Assembly (NCBI GenBank): GCA_018825305.1
Contig: JAHJEO010000016.1
Location: 62,001-126,000 of the forward strand
DNA length: 64,000 nt
Direction: 5' to 3'
DNA from: Gammaproteobacteria bacterium
GTDB taxonomy: Bacteria > Pseudomonadota > Gammaproteobacteria > Burkholderiales > Rhodocyclaceae
Numbering within the stretch: position 1 is the first letter of the stretch; each line of letters starts with the position of its first letter. Position numbers and translations under genes: made by a program. This document shows positions 54,751-64,000 of the stretch, piece by piece. The notes below the pieces were generated by a model. It was given only the letters and a program-made list of their open reading frames with translations, searched no databases and was not told the origin of the DNA.

Positions 54751-56989
54751 ACTGTCGCACGCAGTCCACGTAGTAACGCACGCTGCCGTTGCTGGCGTCC
54801 TTCACCAAGCCGTGGATGTCGGTTTCGAAACCCGGGAATTTCTCGTTGAACTCGCGTGCGAATTTGAGATAGCGCACGATGGTGGTATTGAAGCGCTCGC
54901 CCGGGATCAAGAGCGGGATGCCCGGCGGATAGGGCGTCAACAGCACTGCGGTGACGCGATCCTCGAGGTCGTCGATGGAAACGCGGTCGATTTCGCGGTG
55001 AGCCATCTTGGCGAAGGCGTCCGCCGGGCGCATCGCCGGGACCATGTCGGAGAGATACATCTCGGTGGTCAGTCGCGCCACGTCATTGGCCTTGTAAACC
55101 TCGTGGATCTGCGTGCACAGATCCTTGAGGCCCAGCCGTTCGTAGCGCGGGTGCTTGGCGACAAACTCGGGCAGCACCTTCCACAGCGGATGATTGCGGT
55201 CGTAGTCGTCCTTGAACTGCTGCAGCGCCGTTACCAGCGTATTCCAGCGGCCCTTGGTGATGCCGATGGTGAACATGATGAAGAAGGAGTAAAGGCCGCA
55301 CTTCTCGACGATGACGCCGTGCTCGGCCAGATACTTGGTGACGATGGCAGCCGGCAAGCCGTGCTCGTCGGAAAAGTCCCCGTCGACGTCGAGGCCCGGG
55401 GTGATGACCGTGGCCTTGATCGGATCCAGCAGGTTGAAGCCCTCGGCCAGATTGCCGAAGCCGTGCCAGCGATCGCCGGCCTTCAGCATCCATGCGTCGC
55501 GCTCTTCGATGCCTTCCTCCGACAAGTCGTTCGGGCCCCACACCTTGAACCACCAGTCGGTGCCCCATTCCTCGGCCACCTTGCGCATGGCGCGACGGAA
55601 ATTGAGCGCCTCGCCGATGGATTCCTCGACCAGCGCCGGGCCGCCCGGCGCCTCCATCATCGCCGCCGCGACATCGCAGGAGGCGATGATGGCGTACTGC
55701 GGCGAGGTCGAGGTATGCATCAGGTAGGCCTCGTTGAAGACGTCGTGGTCGAGGCGGTTGTTGTCGGCGTCCTGCACCAGGATCTGTGAGGCCTGGGAAA
55801 GGCCGGCCAGCAGCTTGTGGGTGGACTGCGTGGAGAAGATGATGGAGTCGGCGCAACGCGGGCGGTCGGCGCCGATGGCATGGTAATCGCCGTAGAAGTC
55901 GTGGAAGGCAGCGTGTGGCAGCCAGGCCTCGTCGAAGTGCAGGGTGTCGATCTTGCCGTCGAGCATCTGCTTGATGTCCTCGACGTTGTAGAGCACGCCG
56001 TCGTAGGTGCTCTGGGTGATGGTCAGGACGCGCGGCTTGGCGCTCTTGTCGGCGATGAAGGGATGGGCGGCGATCTTCCTCTGTATGTTTTCCCATTCGA
56101 ACTCCTGCCGCGGAATGGGGCCGATGATGCCGTAGTTGTTGCGCGTCGGCATCAGGAAGACGGGGATGGCGCCGGTCATCATGATGGCGTGCAGGATCGA
56201 CTTGTGGCAGTTGCGGTCCACCACCACGATGTCGCCCGGCGCCACGGTGGAGTGCCAGACGATCTTGTTCGAGGTCGAAGTGCCGTTGGTGACGAAGAAC
56301 AAGTGGTCGCAGTTGAAGATGCGTGCGGCATTGCGTTCGGAGGCGGCCACCGGCCCGGTGTGGTCGAGCAGCTGGCCGAGTTCCTCGACGGCGTTGCAGA
56401 CGTCGGCACGCAACATGTTCTCGCCGAAGAACTGGTGGAACATTTGACCCACTGGCGACTTGAGGAAGGCGACGCCGCCCGAGTGGCCGGGGCAGTGCCA
56501 GGAGTAGGAACCGTCGGCGGCGTAGTGCGTCAGTGCGCGGAAGAACGGCGGCGGCAGCGAGTCGAGGTAGGACTTTGCCTCGCGCACCACATGGCGCGCG
56601 ATGAACTCCGGCGTGTCCTCGTACATGTGGATGAAGCCATGCAGTTCGCGCAGGATGTCGTTGGGAATGTGGCGGCTGGTGCGCGTCTCGCCGTGCAGGA
56701 AGATCGGAATCTCGGCGTTCTTGAAGCGGATCTGCTCGACGAAGGCGCGCAGTTCGGCGATGGTTTCCTCTTCCTCGTTGGCCAGTTCCTCGTCATCCAC
56801 AGACAGGATGAAGGCCGAGGCGCGGCTCTGCTGCTGGGCGAACGACGTCAGGTCGCCATAGCTGGTGACGCCCAGCACGTCCATGCCTTCCTTCTCGATG
56901 GCATCGGCCAGGGCGCGGATGCCGAGTCCCGAGGCATTCTCTGAACGGAAGTCCTCGTCGATGATGATGATGGGGAAGTGGAAGCGCAT
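54749..56989 (-). CDS. Orn/Lys/Arg decarboxylase, biodegradative type
   Basis: PLP-dependent decarboxylase of 746 residues. An N-terminal response-regulator-like wing domain (1-130), PLP core with K392 in STHKLLAGLSQ and DEAWLPHAAFHDFYG, and a C-terminal domain with LTPYPPGIPLLIPGERF are all present. Length and wing domain match the fold type I arginine or lysine decarboxylases (AdiA, LdcC). The amino acid substrate cannot be decided by eye. Product would be agmatine, cadaverine or putrescine, for acid tolerance or polyamine supply. Confidence 0.9.
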   Translation of the reverse strand: MRFHFPIIIIDEDFRSENASGLGIRALADAIEKEGMDVLGVTSYGDLTSFAQQQSRASAFILSVDDEELANEEEETIAELRAFVEQIRFKNAEIPIFLHGETRTSRHIPNDILRELHGFIHMYEDTPEFIARHVVREAKSYLDSLPPPFFRALTHYAADGSYSWHCPGHSGGVAFLKSPVGQMFHQFFGENMLRADVCNAVEELGQLLDHTGPVAASERNAARIFNCDHLFFVTNGTSTSNKIVWHSTVAPGDIVVVDRNCHKSILHAIMMTGAIPVFLMPTRNNYGIIGPIPRQEFEWENIQRKIAAHPFIADKSAKPRVLTITQSTYDGVLYNVEDIKQMLDGKIDTLHFDEAWLPHAAFHDFYGDYHAIGADRPRCADSIIFSTQSTHKLLAGLSQASQILVQDADNNRLDHDVFNEAYLMHTSTSPQYAIIASCDVAAAMMEAPGGPALVEESIGEALNFRRAMRKVAEEWGTDWWFKVWGPNDLSEEGIEERDAWMLKAGDRWHGFGNLAEGFNLLDPIKATVITPGLDVDGDFSDEHGLPAAIVTKYLAEHGVIVEKCGLYSFFIMFTIGITKGRWNTLVTALQQFKDDYDRNHPLWKVLPEFVAKHPRYERLGLKDLCTQIHEVYKANDVARLTTEMYLSDMVPAMRPADAFAKMAHREIDRVSIDDLEDRVTAVLLTPYPPGIPLLIPGERFNTTIVRYLKFAREFNEKFPGFETDIHGLVKDASNGSVRYYVDCVRQ

Positions 56990-56998
56990 GATTAGGTC

Positions 56999-57070
56999 CC
57001 CCCGCCCCCCAGCTCCCGCCTCAAGGCGGGGGAGACTGCGTGCTCGCTAGGCTCGTCAATCACTGGGAGG
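56999..57070. repeat. GC-rich intergenic block upstream of the decarboxylase
   Basis: The 172-base gap 56990-57161 holds a CCCCGCC...CTCCCGCCT-CAA-GGCGGGGGAG hairpin and further repeat-like sequence (GCGCCTTCGGCGC at about 57107). No coding sequence is seen. It resembles the other dispersed GC-rich intergenic repeats. Confidence 0.4.
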
Positions 57071-57161
57071 GTTGGTTAACGTTGATTGCGGACTGCGCCT
57101 TCGGCGCGTGGCGCTTTTCCTCGGAGTGACCCTTTGGAAAAGCTGGTTGGTTCATGTTCAT

Positions 57162-57731
57162 TCAAATCTTGGGCAGGGTCACGCCGACCTGGCCCTGATA
57201 CTTGCCACCGCGATCACGATAGGAAGTTTCGCAGACCTCGTCGGACTCGAAGAACAGCACCTGGGCGCAGCCTTCGCCGGCGTAGATCTTGGCCGGCAGC
57301 GGCGTGGTGTTGGAAAACTCCAGCGTCACGTAGCCTTCCCATTCGGGCTCGAAGGGCGTGACATTCACGATGATGCCGCAGCGGGCGTAGGTGCTCTTGC
57401 CGAGGCAGACGGTCAGCACGTTGCGCGGAATGCGGAAGTACTCGACGGTGCGGGCCAGCGCGAACGAATTGGGCGGGATTACGCAGAAACCCTTGCCCGA
57501 GACTTCGACGAAGGAGCTCGGGTCGAAATTCTTGGGATCGACGATGGTCGAGTTGATGTTGGTGAACACGCGGAATTCATCGGCGCAACGGATATCGTAG
57601 CCATAGCTCGACGTGCCGTAGGACACAATCTTGTGGCCGTTTTCCTCGCGTACCAGTTCAGGCGAGAACGGCTCGATGATCTTGTGCTGCGCCGCCATGC
57701 GGCGGATCCATTTATCTGACTTGATGCTCAT
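57162..57731 (-). CDS. dcd: dCTP deaminase
   Basis: Converts dCTP to dUTP on the route to dTMP. Length 189, typical. The [10 protein letters not shown] start, [13 protein letters not shown], the catalytic Glu region [15 protein letters not shown] and [10 protein letters not shown] are conserved. Trimeric cytosolic enzyme. It lies between apbC and the decarboxylase in the same orientation, with repeat-bearing gaps on both sides. Confidence 0.96.
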   Translation of the reverse strand: MSIKSDKWIRRMAAQHKIIEPFSPELVREENGHKIVSYGTSSYGYDIRCADEFRVFTNINSTIVDPKNFDPSSFVEVSGKGFCVIPPNSFALARTVEYFRIPRNVLTVCLGKSTYARCGIIVNVTPFEPEWEGYVTLEFSNTTPLPAKIYAGEGCAQVLFFESDEVCETSYRDRGGKYQGQVGVTLPKI

Positions 57732-57740
57732 GCCATTTGC

Positions 57741-57815
57741 CTCGCGCAATGCAAGACCCCCGCTGCGGGGCGGGGGCCAAGGGTGGAGCCTGCCACCCCA
57801 CCGCATGGCGGGGCG
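57741..57815. repeat. GC-rich hairpins between apbC and dcd
   Basis: CCCCCGC-TGC-GGGGCGGGGG and CCCCACCGC-AT-GGCGGGG stems lie between the apbC stop and the dcd start. They belong to the window's general class of C/G-rich intergenic elements and may act as terminator-like structures for apbC. Confidence 0.4.
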
Positions 57816-57840
57816 CGGGAATTAGACCATAAACAGCGGG

Positions 57841-58929
57841 TCAGGTGTTTTGCACCACGATGCTGGGGAAGCGGGAGCTGTGGTCCTTCGCCTGCTCGGC
57901 AATCTTGGCGGCAACCTTGCGGGCGATGCTCTTGTAGATCTCGGCGACGCGACCGTTCGGGTCGGCCACCACGGTGGGCACGCCGCCGTCGACCTGTTCG
58001 CGGATCTTGATGTCGAGCGGCAGGTCGCCCAGCACTTCGACGCTGTAGTCCTTGCTCATGCGCTCGGCGCCGCCGGCACCGAAGATATGCTCTTCCGCGC
58101 CGCACTTCGAGCAGATGTGGATGCTCATGTTCTCGACGATGCCGAGGATGGGGATGCCGACCTTCTCGAACATCTTGAGACCCTTGCGGGCGTCGAGCAG
58201 GGCGATGTCCTGCGGCGTGGTGACGATCACGGCGCCGGTTACCGGCACCTGCTGCGCCAGGGTCAGCTGGATGTCACCGGTGCCGGGCGGCATGTCGATC
58301 ACCAGGTAGTCGAGATCCTGCCAGCTGGTCTCGCCCAGCAGCTGGGTCAGCGCCTGGGTGACCATCGGGCCGCGCCAGACCATGGGCTGCTCGACGTCGA
58401 CGAGGAAGCCGATCGACATCGCCTGCAGGCCGTGGGCGCGCAGCGGCTGCAGTTTCTTGCCGTCGTCCGACTCCGGCTGCTGGTCGGCGACACCGAGCAT
58501 TTGCGGCTGCGAGGGACCGTAGATGTCGGCATCGAGGATGCCGACGCTCGCGCCCTCGGCAGACAGCGCCAGCGCCAGGTTGACCGCCGTGGTGGATTTG
58601 CCGACGCCGCCCTTGCCGGAGGCGACCGCAATGATGTTCTTGACTCCGCCGACCAGTTTGACGCCCTTCTGCACCGTGTGAGCCACTACCTTCTGGACCA
58701 CGTTCACCGTTGCGTTAGCCGCGCCGGCGGCCTTGAGCGCATCGGCGACCGCCTGCTTGATCGCGCCGTGCTGGCTCTTGGCCGGGTAGCCGAGCTCGAT
58801 GTCGAGCGAGACGCTGGCGCCATCGATTTTCAGGTTTTTTACGGCCTTGTTGCTGAGGTAATCCTTGCCGGTGTTGGGGTCGATCACACCCGAGAGGACA
58901 GACTGGACTTGCGCTTCGGTGAGGCTCAT
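57841..58929 (-). CDS. apbC: Iron-sulfur cluster carrier protein ApbC/Mrp
   Basis: P-loop ATPase of 362 residues that binds and transfers Fe-S clusters. An N-terminal DUF59/MIP18-like domain (1-85) precedes the deviant Walker A GKGGVGKS at 105-112. The cluster-binding CxxC is C273 and C276 in HICSKCG. It is divergent from metG, an arrangement conserved in E. coli (mrp-metG) and many proteobacteria. Confidence 0.96.
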   Translation of the reverse strand: MSLTEAQVQSVLSGVIDPNTGKDYLSNKAVKNLKIDGASVSLDIELGYPAKSQHGAIKQAVADALKAAGAANATVNVVQKVVAHTVQKGVKLVGGVKNIIAVASGKGGVGKSTTAVNLALALSAEGASVGILDADIYGPSQPQMLGVADQQPESDDGKKLQPLRAHGLQAMSIGFLVDVEQPMVWRGPMVTQALTQLLGETSWQDLDYLVIDMPPGTGDIQLTLAQQVPVTGAVIVTTPQDIALLDARKGLKMFEKVGIPILGIVENMSIHICSKCGAEEHIFGAGGAERMSKDYSVEVLGDLPLDIKIREQVDGGVPTVVADPNGRVAEIYKSIARKVAAKIAEQAKDHSSRFPSIVVQNT

Positions 58930-59038
58930 GGTGAAACTCCGGAATAGTTGAGCAATTTTGTAAAGTATAACGCAGTCCAGTGTTGATGGGGGTGCTTTGC
59001 TAGAATTTCAAGTTCCCCGCCCGCCAGACTCCCCCGCC

Positions 59039-61168
59039 ATGACCGCGCGCAAGATCCTCGTCACCTCCGCCCTGCCTTACGCCAACGGCGCCATCCACCT
59101 CGGTCACCTGGTCGAATACATCCAGACCGACATCTGGGTTCGATTCCAGAAAATGCGGGGCCACGACTGCTGGTACGTCTGCGCCGACGACACCCACGGC
59201 ACCCCGATCATGCTGCGCGCCGAGAAGGAAGGCATCACGCCCGAGGCGCTGATCCGCCGCGTCCATGGCGAGCACAGCCGCGACTTCGCCGGCTTCCACG
59301 TCGCCTTCGACAACTACTACTCGACGCATTCGGACGAAACGCGCCACTACGCCAATGACATCTACGCCAAGCTCAAGGCCGCCGGCCTGATCGAGGTGCG
59401 CGCCATCGAGCAGTTCTACGATCCGGTCAAACAGATGTTCCTGCCCGACCGCTACATCAAGGGCGAATGCCCGAAGTGCGGGGCCAAGGACCAGTACGGC
59501 GACAGTTGCGAGGCCTGCGGCGCCGCCTATGCCCCGACCGACCTGAAGAACCCGCTTTCCGCGGTATCGGGCGCCAAGCCGGAGCTCAAGTCTTCCGACC
59601 ACTATTTCTTCAAGCTCTCGGACCCGCGCTGTCAGGACTTCCTGCGCTCGGCGACGCGCGAAGTCTGCAAGGCCCAGCCCGAAGCCGTCAACAAACTGCA
59701 GGAGTGGCTGGGTGAGCCCGGCGACAACAAGCTCACCGACTGGGACATCTCGCGCGACGCGCCCTACTTCGGTTTCGAGATACCCGACGCGCCGGGCAAA
59801 TATTTTTATGTCTGGCTCGATGCGCCGATCGGTTACATGGGCTCGTTCCAGAATTTCTGCAAGCGCCAGAACCTGAACTTCGACGAGTACTGGGCCAAGG
59901 ACTCGAAGGCCGAGCTCTATCATTTCGTCGGCAAGGACATCCTCTACTTCCATGCCCTGTTCTGGCCGGCTGAACTGGAGCACGCCGGCTACCGCGTGCC
60001 GACCAGCGTCTTCGCTCATGGCTTCCTCACCGTCGACGGCGCCAAGATGTCGAAGTCGCGCGGCACCTTCATCACCGCCGAGAGCTACCTTGCGGTCGGC
60101 CTCAACCCCGAGTGGCTGCGCTACTATTTCGCCGCCAAGCTCAACGGTTCGATGGAAGACATCGACCTCAACCTCGACGATTTCGTCAGCCGCGTCAATT
60201 CCGACCTCGTCGGCAAGTACATCAACATCGCCAGCCGCGCCGCCGGCTTCATCGCCAAGCGCTTTGGCGGCAAGCTGCTGCATTCGCACACCAACGACCA
60301 GTTCCGCGCCGACATGCCGGGCCTGATGGAAGCGGCCGGCGAAATCGCCACGCACTATGAGGGGCGCGATTTCGCCCGCGCCATCCGCCAGATCATGGCG
60401 CTGGCCGACCAGGTGAACCAGTACGTCGACAAGAACCAGCCCTGGGTGCTGGCCAAGACCGTCGAGCACGAGGAACTGCTGCACACCGTGTGCACCACGC
60501 TTATCAACGCCTTCCGCCTGCTGACGCTCTACCTCAAGCCCATCCTGCCCAAGCTGGCACAGCGCGCCGAGGAGTTCCTCAACGTCGCCCCGCTGCACTG
60601 GGGCGATGCCGGGCACCTGCTACCGCCGGCACATTCGATCAATCCCTACGAGCACCTGATGACGCGCATCGAGGGCAAGCAGATCGAGGCCCTGCTCGCC
60701 GCCAACCGTGAATCGCTGGCGGCGCCCGCGCCTCCCGCTGGTGCGGCGCTGCCCGAGCCGCATTCGCCGCAGCGCCATGCCGAGCACCAGCAGCATGCTG
60801 CTGCAGCGGAAGCGACAGCTGGCTCGAAAGAGCCACATATTTCCATCGACGACTTCTCCAAGGTCGACCTGCGCATCGCCCGCATCGCCGACGCCAGCCA
60901 CGTCGAAGGCGCCGACAAGCTCATCCGGCTCACGCTCGACCTTGGCGGCGAAACCCGTCAGGTTTTCGCCGGCATCAAGTCAGCCTACGACCCGGCCACG
61001 CTGGTTGGCCGGCTCACCGTCATGGTCGCCAACCTCGCGCCACGCAAGATGAAGTTCGGCATGTCCGAGGGTATGGTGCTGGCCGCGTCGGACGTGGACG
61101 ACAAGAACGCCGGGCTGTTCCTGCTATCTCCTGATTCCGGCGCGATGCCCGGAATGAAAGTGAAGTGA
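59039..61168 (+). CDS. metG: Methionyl-tRNA synthetase
   Basis: Class I synthetase of 709 residues. The HIGH-type motif is HLGH at 20-23 and KMSKS lies at 336-340. A zinc knuckle is present (CPKC...CEAC, about 142-162). After the anticodon domain an Ala/Pro/His-rich linker leads to a C-terminal OB-fold tRNA-binding and dimerisation domain (about 605-709; [12 protein letters not shown]). Start at 59039 ([17 protein letters not shown]). Its stop overlaps the acylphosphatase GTG start. Confidence 0.97.
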   Translation: MTARKILVTSALPYANGAIHLGHLVEYIQTDIWVRFQKMRGHDCWYVCADDTHGTPIMLRAEKEGITPEALIRRVHGEHSRDFAGFHVAFDNYYSTHSDETRHYANDIYAKLKAAGLIEVRAIEQFYDPVKQMFLPDRYIKGECPKCGAKDQYGDSCEACGAAYAPTDLKNPLSAVSGAKPELKSSDHYFFKLSDPRCQDFLRSATREVCKAQPEAVNKLQEWLGEPGDNKLTDWDISRDAPYFGFEIPDAPGKYFYVWLDAPIGYMGSFQNFCKRQNLNFDEYWAKDSKAELYHFVGKDILYFHALFWPAELEHAGYRVPTSVFAHGFLTVDGAKMSKSRGTFITAESYLAVGLNPEWLRYYFAAKLNGSMEDIDLNLDDFVSRVNSDLVGKYINIASRAAGFIAKRFGGKLLHSHTNDQFRADMPGLMEAAGEIATHYEGRDFARAIRQIMALADQVNQYVDKNQPWVLAKTVEHEELLHTVCTTLINAFRLLTLYLKPILPKLAQRAEEFLNVAPLHWGDAGHLLPPAHSINPYEHLMTRIEGKQIEALLAANRESLAAPAPPAGAALPEPHSPQRHAEHQQHAAAAEATAGSKEPHISIDDFSKVDLRIARIADASHVEGADKLIRLTLDLGGETRQVFAGIKSAYDPATLVGRLTVMVANLAPRKMKFGMSEGMVLAASDVDDKNAGLFLLSPDSGAMPGMKVK

Positions 61169-61440
61169 CGGAAGTCCGGCACCTCGTCATCACCGGGCTG
61201 GTCCAGGGCGTCTGGTATCGCGGCAGCATGGTAGCCAAGGCGCAGGAGCTCGGCGTCACCGGCTGGGTGCGCAACCGGCGCGACGGCAGCGTCGAGGCGA
61301 TGGTGTCAGGCACAGCCGAGCAGGTCGCCGCCATGATGAACTGGGCGCGGCATGGACCGCCGGGCGCGCACGTCGACCTCCTGGAAGTCGAATTGGGCAG
61401 TGGTAGCTACGACAACTTCGAGCAGCGCGCGACGGACTAG
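61165..61440 (+). CDS. acyP: Acylphosphatase
   Basis: Small enzyme of 91 residues hydrolysing acyl phosphates. The catalytic Arg lies in [12 protein letters not shown] and the Asn in [12 protein letters not shown], both intact. GTG start overlapping the metG stop (GTGA), so translation is coupled to metG. The gene ends one base before the convergent response regulator gene. Confidence 0.94.
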   Translation: MTEVRHLVITGLVQGVWYRGSMVAKAQELGVTGWVRNRRDGSVEAMVSGTAEQVAAMMNWARHGPPGAHVDLLEVELGSGSYDNFEQRATD

Positions 61441-61441
61441 G

Positions 61442-62206
61442 CTAGCTATTGAGCAGGAGTTGCCGCAAGGCCTCTTGCACCCGGGCCGGTTTGAACGGCT
61501 TGAGGAGATAGCCACGGGCGCCGGCGCCGGCGGCGCGCTCCACAATGGATCGATCGGCGCTGGCGGTGATCATCATCACCGGCACATCGGGCTGTGCGGC
61601 GTGAATGAGTTCCAGTGCTTCGATTCCACCCATTTCGGGCATGTCTATGTCCAGGCAGACGAGGTCGGGCTTGTGCAGCGTGACAGCCTCGACAGCTTCC
61701 CTGCCGTTGCCGACAGCGGCGGCGACCTCAATGCCGCCATCGGCAAGGATGTGCTTGAGCAATTGCCGCAAAGCGGCACTGTCGTCGGCGATTACTGCGC
61801 GCGGCGCCGATTTTCCCAGCACCTTGGTGCCAGCGTTCAGGCAGTGCAGGGCCTGGGCCACGTGGCCGAGTTCGTCGACGATCTGCGCCGGCGCGAACGG
61901 CTTCTGCAGGAAACCCGCAGCCCCGGCTTCGCTGGCCTGCTGCCGCAGGGCGGGGTCGACCGAGCCTGTCACCAGCACCACGGCCACCTGCGGATGGCTT
62001 TGGTGAAGCTCGCGCAACAGCGTCAGCCCATCCTTGCCCGGCAGATTGAAATCCAGGCACACGACATCGGGCGGTTGCGCGGTGACAGCGGCGGCCAGGT
62101 CGTTGCCGTCCTCAAGGCTGCCGGTAATTTCGTGACCATTGGCAGCAAGCAGCTTTGACAGCAACTCGCGCAGTGACCTGTTGTCGTCGACGATAAGCAC
62201 GCGCAT
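61442..62206 (-). CDS. Response regulator with two receiver domains and no output domain
   Basis: Protein of 254 residues made of two CheY-like REC domains (about 1-122 and 134-254). The phosphoacceptor aspartates are D52 (CLDFNLPG) and D186 (CLDIDMPE); each domain also has its acidic pair, Thr/Ser and Lys (QKPF, LKPFKP). No DNA-binding, enzymatic or HPt domain follows. No histidine kinase is nearby. It may work in a phosphorelay or regulate by protein contacts. Confidence 0.9.
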   Translation of the reverse strand: MRVLIVDDNRSLRELLSKLLAANGHEITGSLEDGNDLAAAVTAQPPDVVCLDFNLPGKDGLTLLRELHQSHPQVAVVLVTGSVDPALRQQASEAGAAGFLQKPFAPAQIVDELGHVAQALHCLNAGTKVLGKSAPRAVIADDSAALRQLLKHILADGGIEVAAAVGNGREAVEAVTLHKPDLVCLDIDMPEMGGIEALELIHAAQPDVPVMMITASADRSIVERAAGAGARGYLLKPFKPARVQEALRQLLLNS

Positions 62207-62289
62207 GGCAGTCCCGGCTCCGATCGGTCAGTGATGGGCCAATTCTGTCACAAACCCCGGCATGGCCGGATGGCGCATCGTTGGCTGAA

Positions 62290-64000
<1,711 letters not shown>

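Overview
The window is a chromosomal segment of a high-GC betaproteobacterium. Gene order such as glyA-nrdR-ribD, fmdB-DUF502-aspS-nudB, bioB-bioC, metG with apbC and dcd, and a full MSHA pilus locus fits the Rhodocyclales and their relatives best. That placement rests on synteny and protein flavour only. Coding density is high. No tRNA, rRNA, insertion sequence, prophage or CRISPR array was seen, and no gene-free gap exceeds about 240 bases.

Layout. 1-2.7 kb: a partial thiolase and an SDR reductase, divergent from a LysR regulator. 2.7-6.4 kb: histidine phosphatase, glyA, nrdR, ribD. 6.4-11.4 kb (minus): a ThiF/MoeB adenylyltransferase, a hypothetical protein, a CtpA-type protease, an EnvC-type murein hydrolase activator and gpmA. 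11.4-14.7 kb: an ArsR repressor with rhodanese and glutaredoxin, then secB, an SH3-domain protein and gpsA. 14.9-15.3 kb (minus): trmL. 15.4-33.5 kb: a type IV MSHA pilus locus in the order E, G, F-like prepilin, A, I, PilN-like, J, K, L, M, N, Q, C, D, O, P, with one opposite-strand hypothetical gene between N and Q. 33.5-38.8 kb: comF, bioB, bioC, msrQ, msrP, a small membrane protein and cytochrome c4. 38.9-45 kb: engB, hemB, a CheZ-like phosphatase, slmA, a HAD nucleotidase, argB, a YdcF-like protein, a CWC protein and nudB. 45-50.9 kb (minus): barstar, secreted RNase, aspS, DUF502, fmdB, pilD, pilC. 51-64 kb: a CorC-type transporter, a CcsA-like protein, ffh, an Orn/Lys/Arg decarboxylase, dcd, apbC, metG, acyP, a double-receiver response regulator and partial glgP.

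How the parts fit. The MSHA block holds an assembly ATPase, inner-membrane platform, alignment proteins, secretin, one major and several minor prepilins, and a large LamG-domain tip or adhesin candidate (MshQ). PilD, at 49 kb, probably processes these prepilins as well as those of a second type IV pilus served by PilC. The ArsR-rhodanese-glutaredoxin cluster looks like a sulfane-sulfur-responsive unit. A barnase-like secreted RNase and its barstar inhibitor sit inside the aspS-nudB operon.

The most unusual signal is a roughly 25-bp sequence found six times, on both strands, mostly inside unrelated genes (ribD twice, trmL, comF, ydcF, and upstream of aspS). Its core is AAAAGTCGGCGCTGGCG, two variable bases, then ACGGYG. 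It resembles a DNA-uptake-type or micro-mobile repeat. One copy coincides with a 9-residue in-frame expansion of RibD. Other GC-rich repeats sit directly at gene ends inside operons.
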